The notes below the pieces were generated by a model, which saw nothing but the letters and a program-made list of their open reading frames with translations, had not been told where the DNA came from and searched no databases. Source: Phytoactinopolyspora endophytica (GTDB lineage Bacteria; Actinomycetota; Actinomycetes; Jiangellales; Jiangellaceae). Taken from it: 5,102 bases of DNA. The stretch spans positions 228,589 to 233,690 of the forward strand of contig NZ_ML142859.1 in the NCBI RefSeq assembly GCF_004138495.1, read 5' to 3'. The position numbers and the translations under genes were made by a program. Positions 1-5,102 of the stretch are shown piece by piece. The stretch's first letter is position 1. The number at the start of each line of letters is the position of its first letter.

Positions 1-11
1 GAGCTTGTCCG

Positions 12-890
12 ATGGATCCCAGGCTGAGCTGGCTGACCTCGTTCGTCACCGTCGCCGAAGAACTGCATTTCGGGCGGGCGGCGGAGCGGCTGCATCTGAG
101 CACGTCGGCGGTGAGCAGGCATGTCAGGCTGCTCGAGGAGGCCATGAGCGTGCCGTTGTTCGAGCGGACGAGCCGCAGCGTGCTGCTGACGCCGCAGGGG
201 CGGCGGGTCTATGGTGAGATCGCGGTGCCGGTCGCCACGATCGACGGTGCGCTGCGGCGTACCGGGATCGGCGCCGACGGTGGGACGATCAGTGTCGCCT
301 ATGTGAGCGCGCCAGGGGAGCGGATGATCCCGCGCGCCGCGGCCATGTTCGCCGGCGACCCGCTCGGTGTGGAGCTCAGGCTCCTGCCCGCCAGCTCGAG
401 CGAGCAACGCTCCGGACTGCTCGAAGGCCGGGTGGACATCGGCGTGCAGTGGATGTTGCCCGGGGCTCCCGTGCCCAGCGGCCTGGAGATGACGCCCATC
501 CGGGACGAACCGCTGGTGGTCGCTTTGCCGCCGGACCACCACTACGCGAACAGTCACGACCTGCGACTGGTGGACCTGGCCGGCGAGGATTGGTTGATGG
601 CCGTCGACTCGTCCGACCTGGCCCTGCGGCAGGGATTCGTGGCAGCGTGCCAACGGGCCGGGTTCCTGCCGCGGATCCGTGGTGAGGCGACAGGCTTCAA
701 GGCGCAGCTCAGCCTGGTAGCGGCGGGACGCGGGGTGTGTTTCGCGCCGGCCGCGGCACAGGAGACAGACGGCTTCGGGGTCTGCTTCGTCCGTATCCAC
801 GACCTGCACGTGAGCCTGGTCGCGATGACCCGGCCGGCACCCGGCCGGGCCATGCTTCGCTTCGTCGAGCTGCTGCGGGCGGCGGGCTAG
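12..890 (+). CDS. LysR-family transcriptional regulator
   Basis: Cytoplasmic DNA-binding regulator of 292 residues, close to the usual LysR length of about 300. The N-terminal winged helix-turn-helix covers residues 1-62: the segment HFGRAAERLHLSTSAVSRHV (19-38) is the classic LysR HTH, followed by the wing signature PLFERTSRSVLLTPQG (48-63). Residues from about 90 to the end form the periplasmic-binding-like effector domain, which senses a small molecule in this family. The ATG at 12 places the HTH at the normal distance from the N-terminus. A GAG lies 8 bases upstream, but the frame is open to the left edge, so an earlier start cannot be fully excluded. LysR regulators usually control a divergent neighbour; that neighbour would lie left of the window and is not visible. 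The gene converges on the hydrolase and overlaps it by four bases. Effector and targets are unknown; the family call is firm. Confidence 0.95.
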   Translation: MDPRLSWLTSFVTVAEELHFGRAAERLHLSTSAVSRHVRLLEEAMSVPLFERTSRSVLLTPQGRRVYGEIAVPVATIDGALRRTGIGADGGTISVAYVSAPGERMIPRAAAMFAGDPLGVELRLLPASSSEQRSGLLEGRVDIGVQWMLPGAPVPSGLEMTPIRDEPLVVALPPDHHYANSHDLRLVDLAGEDWLMAVDSSDLALRQGFVAACQRAGFLPRIRGEATGFKAQLSLVAAGRGVCFAPAAAQETDGFGVCFVRIHDLHVSLVAMTRPAPGRAMLRFVELLRAAG

Positions 891-1822
891 GTGACCACAT
901 AGTCGACGACGAGCTTGAGCACGCCCTCGTCGAGCAGGATGCGGTGGTGGCCCAGGCCGTCCGTGGTGGCCAGCTCCGCTTCGGGCCAGGCCTCGGCGAG
1001 CGCGGCACCGTCGTCGTACGGGTTCCGCCGGTCCTGCCGGTCGTGGACCACGAGCGCCGGCGGGACGTCCTCGTCGGAGCTGATCCGCAGCGCGTTGAAG
1101 TCGTCGAGAGGGCGGCCGGCGAGCTGCCCGAGGCGAGCGAAGAGATGTCTGCGAGTCCGGCGTCCGTAGCCGAGCAGGTGCTCGAGGCGGTCGGTGGTGG
1201 CGACCGGGTCCGGCGCGGGCGCGATGAACGCGAGCCGCCTGGTCCGTGCGCCGTCGCGGACGGCGAGCGCCGTGGTGGCAGAGCCCAGGGAGTGCGCGAC
1301 GATGCCGTCGGGCTCCCCGTGCCGTGCGACGACGGCGGTGATGGCGTCGATGAAGTCGACGGCGCTGGCCCGGCCGTCTCCGAGAGCGCTGGGATCCGAG
1401 TCGCCGTGGCTGGGTGCGTCGAATGCGATGACGCGACACCCGGCCGCGAGCAACGGATTCACGAAGGCTCCGAGCTGCCCTCGCCAACCTCCCCATCCGT
1501 GGGCGAGCAGAACGGTGCGTCCTGCAGAGTGTGGCCTCTGGCGCTCGTCGTGCCGGACGTCGGCGGACGTCGGCTCCCAGATCTCGACGGCGATACGCCG
1601 GCCGTCGGACAGGGCGACGTCGGAACGGACACCGTCGTGCGGACGGTTGTCATGCCGTCGTTCGGCTCCGCCCGGCAGCGTGCACCAGATCCGCAACGCC
1701 CACCTGCCTGCCACCCGGGGAGCGATGCGTTCCAGGATGGTGAACGCCGCCCGCATGGCCGTGATACGGCCATCTTTGGGACGAACGGTCGTGCTTTTTT
1801 CTGTCGATACTGCGATCGGCAT
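887..1822 (-). CDS. alpha/beta-fold hydrolase
   Basis: Predicted soluble serine hydrolase of 311 residues; substrate unknown (an ester, lactone or similar is typical). The oxyanion-hole motif HGWGG is at 108-112. The nucleophile elbow is AHSLG at 176-180 with Ser178. The acid is most likely Asp264 in VVHDRQDRRNPY (Asp261 is the alternative), and the base is His292 in GLGHHRIL. Spacing and length fit the family. I chose ATG 1822 because a GAGG lies six bases upstream (1829-1832). An in-frame ATG at 1756 (residue 23) has no Shine-Dalgarno; residues 1-22 have AT-richer third positions and lie outside the fold, so the shorter form stays possible. No signal peptide or membrane segment is visible. 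The open frame continues upstream of 1822 across the TetR gene, but that stretch is antiparallel to nothing coding in its own frame and is a shadow. The gene lies 88 bases downstream of the TetR gene on the same strand, so probable co-transcription and TetR control are inferred. Confidence 0.93.
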   Translation of the reverse strand: MPIAVSTEKSTTVRPKDGRITAMRAAFTILERIAPRVAGRWALRIWCTLPGGAERRHDNRPHDGVRSDVALSDGRRIAVEIWEPTSADVRHDERQRPHSAGRTVLLAHGWGGWRGQLGAFVNPLLAAGCRVIAFDAPSHGDSDPSALGDGRASAVDFIDAITAVVARHGEPDGIVAHSLGSATTALAVRDGARTRRLAFIAPAPDPVATTDRLEHLLGYGRRTRRHLFARLGQLAGRPLDDFNALRISSDEDVPPALVVHDRQDRRNPYDDGAALAEAWPEAELATTDGLGHHRILLDEGVLKLVVDYVVT

Positions 1823-1910
1823 GAGGAACCTCGCTTGGTCTAGGTCGTCGGCGGGTCGGGCGGGATGTCGTGGAGGGAAGGGTCTCGGTGGGTGGATCTT
1901 GGTGGGTGGG
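1823..1910 (-). promoter_or_regulatory. C-rich, G-poor untranslated spacer between TetR and hydrolase (rut-like candidate)
   Basis: Read in the direction of transcription (minus strand), this 88-base spacer has 45 C and 14 G by hand count, and its first half is almost free of G. Such C-over-G, weakly structured RNA is the recognised feature of Rho-utilisation sites. I see no hairpin followed by a U-run here, so intrinsic termination is unlikely. The spacer includes a direct repeat (plus strand 1887-1895 and 1901-1909, GGTGGGTGG). It could set the ratio of hydrolase to TetR expression by Rho-dependent attenuation. Composition is seen directly; the role is inferred, and a plain compositional accident is possible. 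Confidence 0.3.
1829..1832 (-). promoter_or_regulatory. Ribosome binding site of the hydrolase (decides start)
   Basis: On the minus strand the sequence reads GCGAGGTTCCTC followed directly by ATG, giving GAGG with a six-base spacer. No comparable purine-rich site precedes the alternative ATG at 1756. This supports the 311-residue form of the hydrolase. Confidence 0.55.
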
Positions 1911-2558
1911 TCAGCGGATCGAGGGTGAGGTCGCGTCCCTCGGGTCGGGCCGGGCGGCTCCGGCGTCAGCGTCGGGCCGGTAGGTGTCCAGCAGGCGCTC
2001 GAAGGCGCGTCGCGCCCTGACCTCCGCGGACTCGTCGCGGAGGAGGCGATGTGAGTGGTAGAAACCGAGCATGATGCCGTCCAGCTCGGTGGCGAACTGG
2101 TCGGGATCCGCATCGTCGCGGAACCGGCCCTCCGCGATGCCGGTGCGGAACACGTGAGCCAGCGTGTCGAGCAGGTCCCTGTGGTCCTGAGCCAGCTGGT
2201 CCCGGACGGGTCCGTCATCCTCGTCCAGCTCGGTGGCGGCCTTGACGAACAGGCACCCGCCTGGCATCCGGTTCAGTCCACACTCGAGCCAGCGCTCGAA
2301 CAGCTCGCGGACCCGCGGCTCGCCACGTGGAGCCGCCAGTGCCGGCCTGACGACCGTGTCGATGAACTCGGTGCGGGCTTCGTTGAGCACGGCGAGCTGA
2401 AGGCTCTCCTTGGACTGGAAATGAGCGAACAGTCCGCTCTTCGACATGTCGCTGACCATGGCCAGCTTGCCGATGGTCAGCCCGCGCAGCCCGACCTGGT
2501 AGGCCGTCGTGACGCCGTGCCGGACGATCTCGCGGCGAGTGTCGGCGCCTTTACTCAT
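1911..2558 (-). CDS. TetR/AcrR-family transcriptional regulator
   Basis: One-component repressor-type regulator of 215 residues, a normal length for TetR proteins. The N-terminal DNA-binding domain covers residues 5-55: TRREIVRHGVTTAYQVGLRGLTIGKLA leads into the HTH (LTIGKLAMVSDMSKSGLFAHF, 27-47), closed by the family signature FAHFQSKESL. The rest is the helical ligand-binding and dimerisation domain, including GGCLFVKAATELDE (100-113), a pattern common in AcrR-type C-terminal domains. The last 20 residues are Pro/Asp/Ala-rich and probably disordered. ATG 2558 puts the HTH at the usual distance. No Shine-Dalgarno is present; instead TGC-TATTTT ends six bases before the ATG, which suggests a leaderless transcript. 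The gene lies 52 bases downstream of the SDR gene and 88 bases upstream of the hydrolase on the same strand. Autoregulation and control of the hydrolase are likely but inferred. The ligand is unknown. Confidence 0.93.
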   Translation of the reverse strand: MSKGADTRREIVRHGVTTAYQVGLRGLTIGKLAMVSDMSKSGLFAHFQSKESLQLAVLNEARTEFIDTVVRPALAAPRGEPRVRELFERWLECGLNRMPGGCLFVKAATELDEDDGPVRDQLAQDHRDLLDTLAHVFRTGIAEGRFRDDADPDQFATELDGIMLGFYHSHRLLRDESAEVRARRAFERLLDTYRPDADAGAARPDPRDATSPSIR

Positions 2559-2564
2559 GGACCC

Positions 2565-2582
2565 AAAATAGCACGGACGTGC
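2565..2582 (-). promoter_or_regulatory. Candidate leaderless promoter and operator of the minus-strand TetR gene
   Basis: On the minus strand, an extended -10 element TGC-TATTTT (hexamer 2565-2570) ends six bases before the TetR ATG. This is the spacing at which transcription would begin at or next to the A of the start codon. Immediately upstream, 2571-2582 holds the small inverted repeat GCAC-GGAC-GTGC, sited where a bound dimer would block polymerase. I find no convincing -35 at 16-18 bases, as is often the case with extended -10 promoters. The motif and spacing are seen directly; promoter activity and TetR binding are inferred. Confidence 0.4.
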
Positions 2583-2610
2583 GGTAGATCGGCACCCTAG
2601 GCCGGCGGCG

Positions 2611-3684
2611 TTACCTCGCGGCGGCCGGTTGGCCCCGCCGGCGACGTGTGCTGGACGGCGAGACGATGCCGTATTCGATGAGGCTTTCGGCGGTATCGAT
2701 GATGGTCTGCTGCACCGGGCGCATGGTCCAGCCCAGCTCTCGCTTGGCTCTGTCGGAGCTGACCAGTTCCTCGCGGCCGACCAATTGCAGGGCCAGGCGC
2801 ATCGTCGGGTCGAAGCGGGCTACGATCCACACCAGCCAGGTCGGCACGCCCGCCGTGGGCACCCGGAATCCACGGGGGTTGAACTCCGTCGCGAGGACCT
2901 TGGCGATCTCTCTCATCCATATGTTGCCGCCGGCGCAGATGTAGCGGTTTCCAGCCGCCTGTGGGAGCTCCATGGCCAGCCGGTGTGCGACAGCAAGGTC
3001 CCGCACGTCCACCGTGGCGAATCCGATAGAGGGGGATCCGGGCTGCTCTCGGGCGAGCAGCATGCGGACCACATCCACCGATGTGTTCACACCCTCCGTC
3101 TGTACCGGGCCGAGCACCAGGCCGGGGTTGATCACGGCCAGCTCGAGGTGCTGATTCGCAGGCATAGCGGCTATGTAGTCCCAGGCTGCCCGCTCGGCGA
3201 GGGTTTTGCTCTTCTGGTAGGCGGGACTGCGCTCGACGACCGACCAGTCCTGCTCGGTGCGCAGAGTGGGGTGGTGCTCGTCGTGCCCGAACGAGACGGC
3301 GGCGATGGACGAGGTGAGCACCACGCGCTTCACGGTGCCACTCGCGGCGGCGGCCCGCAGCACCCGCAGCGTTCCGTCGACGGCGGGCCGGATGAGCTCG
3401 TCCTCGTTGTCCGGCGTTCCGCCGGGGAACGGTGAGGCCACGTGCATGACGTGGTCGCATCCGGCGACGGCGTCGGCCCACCCGGCGTCGGAGTCAAGGC
3501 CGGCGGCGACGAGCTCCAGGTCCGCGCCGTGCCGATCGGCGAGGCCTTGGAGGTGGGACACTTTCGCGGTGGCCGACAGGTCGCGTACGGTCCCGCGGAC
3601 GGCGTACCCGCGCTCGAGCAGGTCGCGTATGCAGTAGCCGGCGATGAAGCCCGATGCGCCGGTGACGAGCACCCGTTCTGGCAT
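2611..3684 (-). CDS. NAD(P)-dependent extended SDR oxidoreductase, dihydroflavonol-4-reductase-like
   Basis: Soluble Rossmann-fold reductase of 357 residues, in the range of extended SDR enzymes (about 330-360). Cofactor binding is shown by VLVTGASGFIAGY (5-17, the TGxxGxxG motif). GTVRD (31-35) has a basic residue after the second strand, which favours NADP(H). HVASPFPG (81-88) is the DFR-family active-site strand. Catalytic residues are Ser125/Ser126 in LTSSIAAV, with Tyr156 and Lys160 in YQKSK. NPGLVLGP (186-193) is the conserved post-catalytic loop. Relatives reduce ketones or aldehydes of small molecules or sterol/flavonoid-like compounds; the substrate here cannot be inferred. The start is firm because an in-frame TGA lies three codons upstream and the Rossmann strand begins at residue 4. 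The AGAGG at 3696-3700 is 11 bases from the ATG, rather distant. The Arg-rich tail STRRRRGQPAAAR is atypical for the fold and probably flexible. The gene is divergent from the WHG TetR gene, a common arrangement for repressor and target. Confidence 0.95.
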   Translation of the reverse strand: MPERVLVTGASGFIAGYCIRDLLERGYAVRGTVRDLSATAKVSHLQGLADRHGADLELVAAGLDSDAGWADAVAGCDHVMHVASPFPGGTPDNEDELIRPAVDGTLRVLRAAAASGTVKRVVLTSSIAAVSFGHDEHHPTLRTEQDWSVVERSPAYQKSKTLAERAAWDYIAAMPANQHLELAVINPGLVLGPVQTEGVNTSVDVVRMLLAREQPGSPSIGFATVDVRDLAVAHRLAMELPQAAGNRYICAGGNIWMREIAKVLATEFNPRGFRVPTAGVPTWLVWIVARFDPTMRLALQLVGREELVSSDRAKRELGWTMRPVQQTIIDTAESLIEYGIVSPSSTRRRRGQPAAAR

Positions 3685-3756
3685 GGTCGATCATTCCTCT
3701 CGGTCAGGTGTCCCGCGTTCCGGCACGGGATGGCTTCGTGCTCAGGCCCGGATCTC

Positions 3757-3795
3757 GATCTAATCAACGTTTAGTATCTAAATACTGTATAGATC
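3757..3795. promoter_or_regulatory. Nested dyad in the SDR/TetR divergent region: candidate TetR operator
   Basis: Two inverted repeats share one centre at position 3776. The inner one is TTTAG-TAT-CTAAA (3770-3782); the outer one is GATCTA (3757-3762) with TAGATC (3790-3795). Two further pairs match between them (3765/3787 and 3766/3786), so 13 of 19 base pairs across the 39-base element are symmetric. It lies in the most AT-rich stretch of the window, between divergent SDR and TetR genes, where a TetR-family dimer would be expected to bind. Several TAnnnT hexamers overlap it on both strands, including TAGTAT (3772-3777) and TACTGT (3783-3788), so I cannot assign exact promoters. The symmetry is observed; the binding partner (the WHG TetR at 3841) is inferred from position. 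Confidence 0.5.
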
Positions 3796-3804
3796 CTATG
3801 CGTG

Positions 3805-3834
3805 TCGACTGTCAAGGTCCGAGCTGCATACGCT
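3805..3834 (+). promoter_or_regulatory. Candidate promoter of the WHG TetR gene, leaderless
   Basis: TCGACT (3805-3810, four of six matches to TTGACA) is separated by 18 bases from TACGCT (3829-3834, fitting the actinobacterial TAnnnT -10). The -10 ends six bases before GTG 3841. With no Shine-Dalgarno upstream of that GTG, this layout fits a leaderless mRNA. The match is modest, and another promoter within the AT-rich dyad just upstream is equally possible. Confidence 0.28.
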
Positions 3835-3840
3835 CACCCT

Positions 3841-4455
3841 GTGCCATCGAGCCGGACGAGCTACCACCACGGGGCGCTGCGCGAAGAGCTGCTGCAGGCC
3901 TGCCTGAATTTGATCGAGACCGAGGGTGTCGGCGCCGTGAGCTTGCGGCGCGTGGCTCGCGAGGCGGGTGTCAGTCCCGGCGCGCCCTACCACCATTTCG
4001 CCGACCGGGCGACGTTGCTCTCCGCTCTGTCTTCCCGGGGATACGATCTGATCGCCGAGCGGATGACGGCCGCCCGGGCGGCGGCCGGGGACCCGGTGCG
4101 GGCGCTTGCGGCGATCGCCGAGGAGTACGTGGCGTTCGCCCGGCGCGAGCCCGGATATTTCTGGGTCATGTTCCGGCCGGAGCTGTCGGCGTCGAAGAAG
4201 CATCCGGACGCGCGTCAGGCCGGTGATGCCGCCTTCCGCCTCCTCATCGACACGGTGGACGACTGCGTCCGTGCTGGCGTCGTGACCGAGAGCGACGCGG
4301 ACGCCGTCGTCCTCGCGGTATGGGGGCTCGGCCACGGCCTGGCGTCGCTGTGGCTGGATGGACACATCGAGGGCGTCAGCGACAAGCTGAGCGGCCCGCC
4401 TGAGGAGGCCATGAGCCAGATCTCCCGGCTGGTCGAGTCGGTCATCGCGCGGTAA
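3841..4455 (+). CDS. TetR/AcrR-family regulator with WHG-type C-terminal domain
   Basis: Ligand-responsive DNA-binding regulator of 204 residues from the chosen GTG. The N-terminus SSRTSYHHGALREELL is typical of this branch. The HTH is VSLRRVAREAGVSPGAPYHHF (residues 33-53), one of the clearest TetR signatures. The C-terminal domain has YVAFARREPGYFWVMFRPEL followed by AVWGLGHGLASLWLDG, in which the Trp and His-Gly of the WHG domain (TetR_C_33 type) are visible. An in-frame GTG at 3802 would add 13 residues. I prefer 3841 because codons 3802-3840 use A or T at about half of third positions, unlike the rest of the gene, and the family's N-terminus is short before YHHG. Neither start has a Shine-Dalgarno. 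The gene is divergent from the SDR, its likeliest target together with itself, and convergent with the MDR dehydrogenase, 51 bases apart. The ligand is unknown. Confidence 0.93.
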   Translation: MPSSRTSYHHGALREELLQACLNLIETEGVGAVSLRRVAREAGVSPGAPYHHFADRATLLSALSSRGYDLIAERMTAARAAAGDPVRALAAIAEEYVAFARREPGYFWVMFRPELSASKKHPDARQAGDAAFRLLIDTVDDCVRAGVVTESDADAVVLAVWGLGHGLASLWLDGHIEGVSDKLSGPPEEAMSQISRLVESVIAR

Positions 4456-4506
4456 CTCCGCCGTCGATGGGCTGCGACGCCGGGAGCACGTGCAGCTCAC
4501 CGCCGG

Positions 4507-5102
4507 TCATGGTCGTGCCCCTGCTTCGACGGCCACCACGGTCTTGCCCTGCGCGTGACCCTCGCCTTGGCGGGCGAGGGCTTCCGCGATCTCGGCGAAC
4601 TCGTAGGTGCGCTCGATGATGGGCCGCACCTCGCCGGACTCGATCATTTTCGCGAGTGCCGTGAGGTCGTCCGGGTTGGGCTTCGCCATGAACGCCTTCG
4701 TCTTGGGGCCGCCGAACCGGGGCGAGAGCGCGGCCCGGAGGAGATACGGGAGCGGGCCGAGGAGATTGCCGCCTGGCATGCCGGTGGCGGCGACGTAGAC
4801 GCCGTCGCGGCGCAGGACCCGCCGGTAATCGGGTACCGCGTGGCTTCCGGCGAGGTCGAAGATGACGTCGTAGGGCTGCTCGCCCCGAGTGAAGTCCTCT
4901 CGGGTGTAGTCGACGACGTCGTCGGCGCCGATCGAGCGCACGAGGTCGAGGTGGCGCGTGCTGCACACACCGGTCACGTTAGCGCCGAGCGACTTGGCGA
5001 CCTGTACCGCGAACGTGCCGACGCCGCCGGACGCGCCGTTGACCAGTACTCGGTGGTCGGCCCGGACGCCGCCGGCGTCGCGTATACCCTGCAGCGCCGT
5101 GA
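4507..5102 (-). CDS. NAD(P)-dependent MDR alcohol dehydrogenase / quinone oxidoreductase-like, partial (N-terminus outside window)
   Basis: C-terminal 197 residues of a medium-chain dehydrogenase/reductase that would transfer hydride from NAD(P)H to a quinone, enone or similar carbonyl. The frame runs in open from the right edge beginning TALQGIRDAGG. The cofactor motif follows at once: VLVNGASGGVGTFAVQVAKSLGA holds the AxxGxxG of quinone-oxidoreductase-type MDRs. The second strand, GVCSTRH, carries Ser and Arg of the kind that contact the NADP phosphate. SIGADDVVDYTREDF and YDVIFDLAGS are the next conserved blocks, and GHAQGKTVVAV is the usual C-terminal end. No zinc-ligand cluster is visible in this part, in keeping with the zinc-free subgroup. 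About 110-120 residues of the GroES-like N-terminal domain should lie beyond 5102. A GTG at 4977 is internal and not a start. The gene is convergent with the WHG TetR gene; its own promoter is not in the window. Confidence 0.94.
   Translation of the reverse strand, partial: TALQGIRDAGGVRADHRVLVNGASGGVGTFAVQVAKSLGANVTGVCSTRHLDLVRSIGADDVVDYTREDFTRGEQPYDVIFDLAGSHAVPDYRRVLRRDGVYVAATGMPGGNLLGPLPYLLRAALSPRFGGPKTKAFMAKPNPDDLTALAKMIESGEVRPIIERTYEFAEIAEALARQGEGHAQGKTVVAVEAGARP

Noticed and set aside
1795..1801. Run of six T (A on the coding strand) near the hydrolase start, considered as a frameshift slip site or terminator tail
   Set aside because: The A-run is not in the phase of a -1 slippery heptamer (the codons read GAA AAA AGC), no adjacent GC-rich stem precedes it, and the frame is intact on both sides.
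737..1843. A 368-codon plus-strand open frame across the LysR end and the hydrolase
   Set aside because: It is antisense to the hydrolase, which has a full catalytic triad. The translation is low-complexity Gly/Arg/Val/Asp-rich with no recognisable domain, the usual shadow in high-GC DNA.
1823..2218. N-terminal extension of the hydrolase frame back to ATG 2218
   Set aside because: It overlaps the TetR gene on the same strand in another frame and gives Ser/Pro/Arg-rich nonsense. The hydrolase fold and its ribosome binding site start at 1822.
2591..2610. CCTAGG and GGCCGGC palindromes downstream of the SDR stop
   Set aside because: They are short restriction-site-like palindromes expected by chance in GC-rich DNA, with no spaced arms or U-run to suggest an operator or terminator.
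2597..3481. A 294-codon minus-strand frame inside the SDR gene
   Set aside because: It is an alternate-frame shadow of the SDR with extreme Arg/Gly/Pro content; the SDR frame has all cofactor and catalytic motifs.
4480..4506. Hairpin candidate between the convergent TetR and MDR stops (CCGGGAGC pairing with GCTC and a downstream CCGG)
   Set aside because: The stem needs a four-base bulge, only GAGC/GCTC is contiguous, and there is no U-run on either strand. It is too weak to call a terminator.
4507..4977. MDR gene as a complete 156-codon gene starting at GTG 4977
   Set aside because: The same frame continues to the right edge and encodes the AxxGxxG cofactor motif upstream of that GTG, so 4977 is an internal valine codon and the gene is truncated by the window, not short.

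Overview
The window reads as chromosomal DNA from a high-GC actinomycete. G or C dominates third codon positions, long antisense open frames shadow nearly every gene, GTG starts occur, and two genes have promoter-to-start spacing that suits leaderless transcripts. Regulators of the TetR/AcrR and LysR types mixed with short-chain and medium-chain oxidoreductases are typical of accessory regions in Streptosporangiales- or Streptomyces-like genomes. The genus cannot be fixed from this sequence alone.

Layout: (1) 12-890, plus strand: a complete LysR-family regulator. (2) 887-3684, minus strand: three genes read in the order extended SDR reductase (DFR-like), TetR regulator, alpha/beta hydrolase, separated by 52 and 88 bases. 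The hydrolase ends tail-to-tail against the LysR gene, and both stop codons share one CTAG. (3) 3685-3801: a divergent control region containing the most AT-rich stretch of the window and an extended dyad, the best operator candidate here. (4) 3841-4455, plus strand: a second TetR regulator with a WHG-type C-terminal domain. (5) 4507 to the right edge, minus strand: the C-terminal two thirds of a zinc-free, quinone-oxidoreductase-like MDR dehydrogenase, convergent with the second TetR gene.

Three one-component regulators stand beside two NAD(P)H oxidoreductases and one hydrolase. This suggests small-molecule (carbonyl, quinone, ester or lactone) handling under ligand-responsive repression. 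The likeliest circuit is that the WHG TetR controls the divergent SDR and perhaps itself through the 3757-3795 dyad, while the other TetR autoregulates and controls the hydrolase downstream. No substrate can be assigned. I saw no RNA genes, mobile elements, CRISPR array or toxin/defence genes, and no gene-free stretch longer than about 120 bases. The protein-coding content is ordinary; the points worth a second look are in the control regions.
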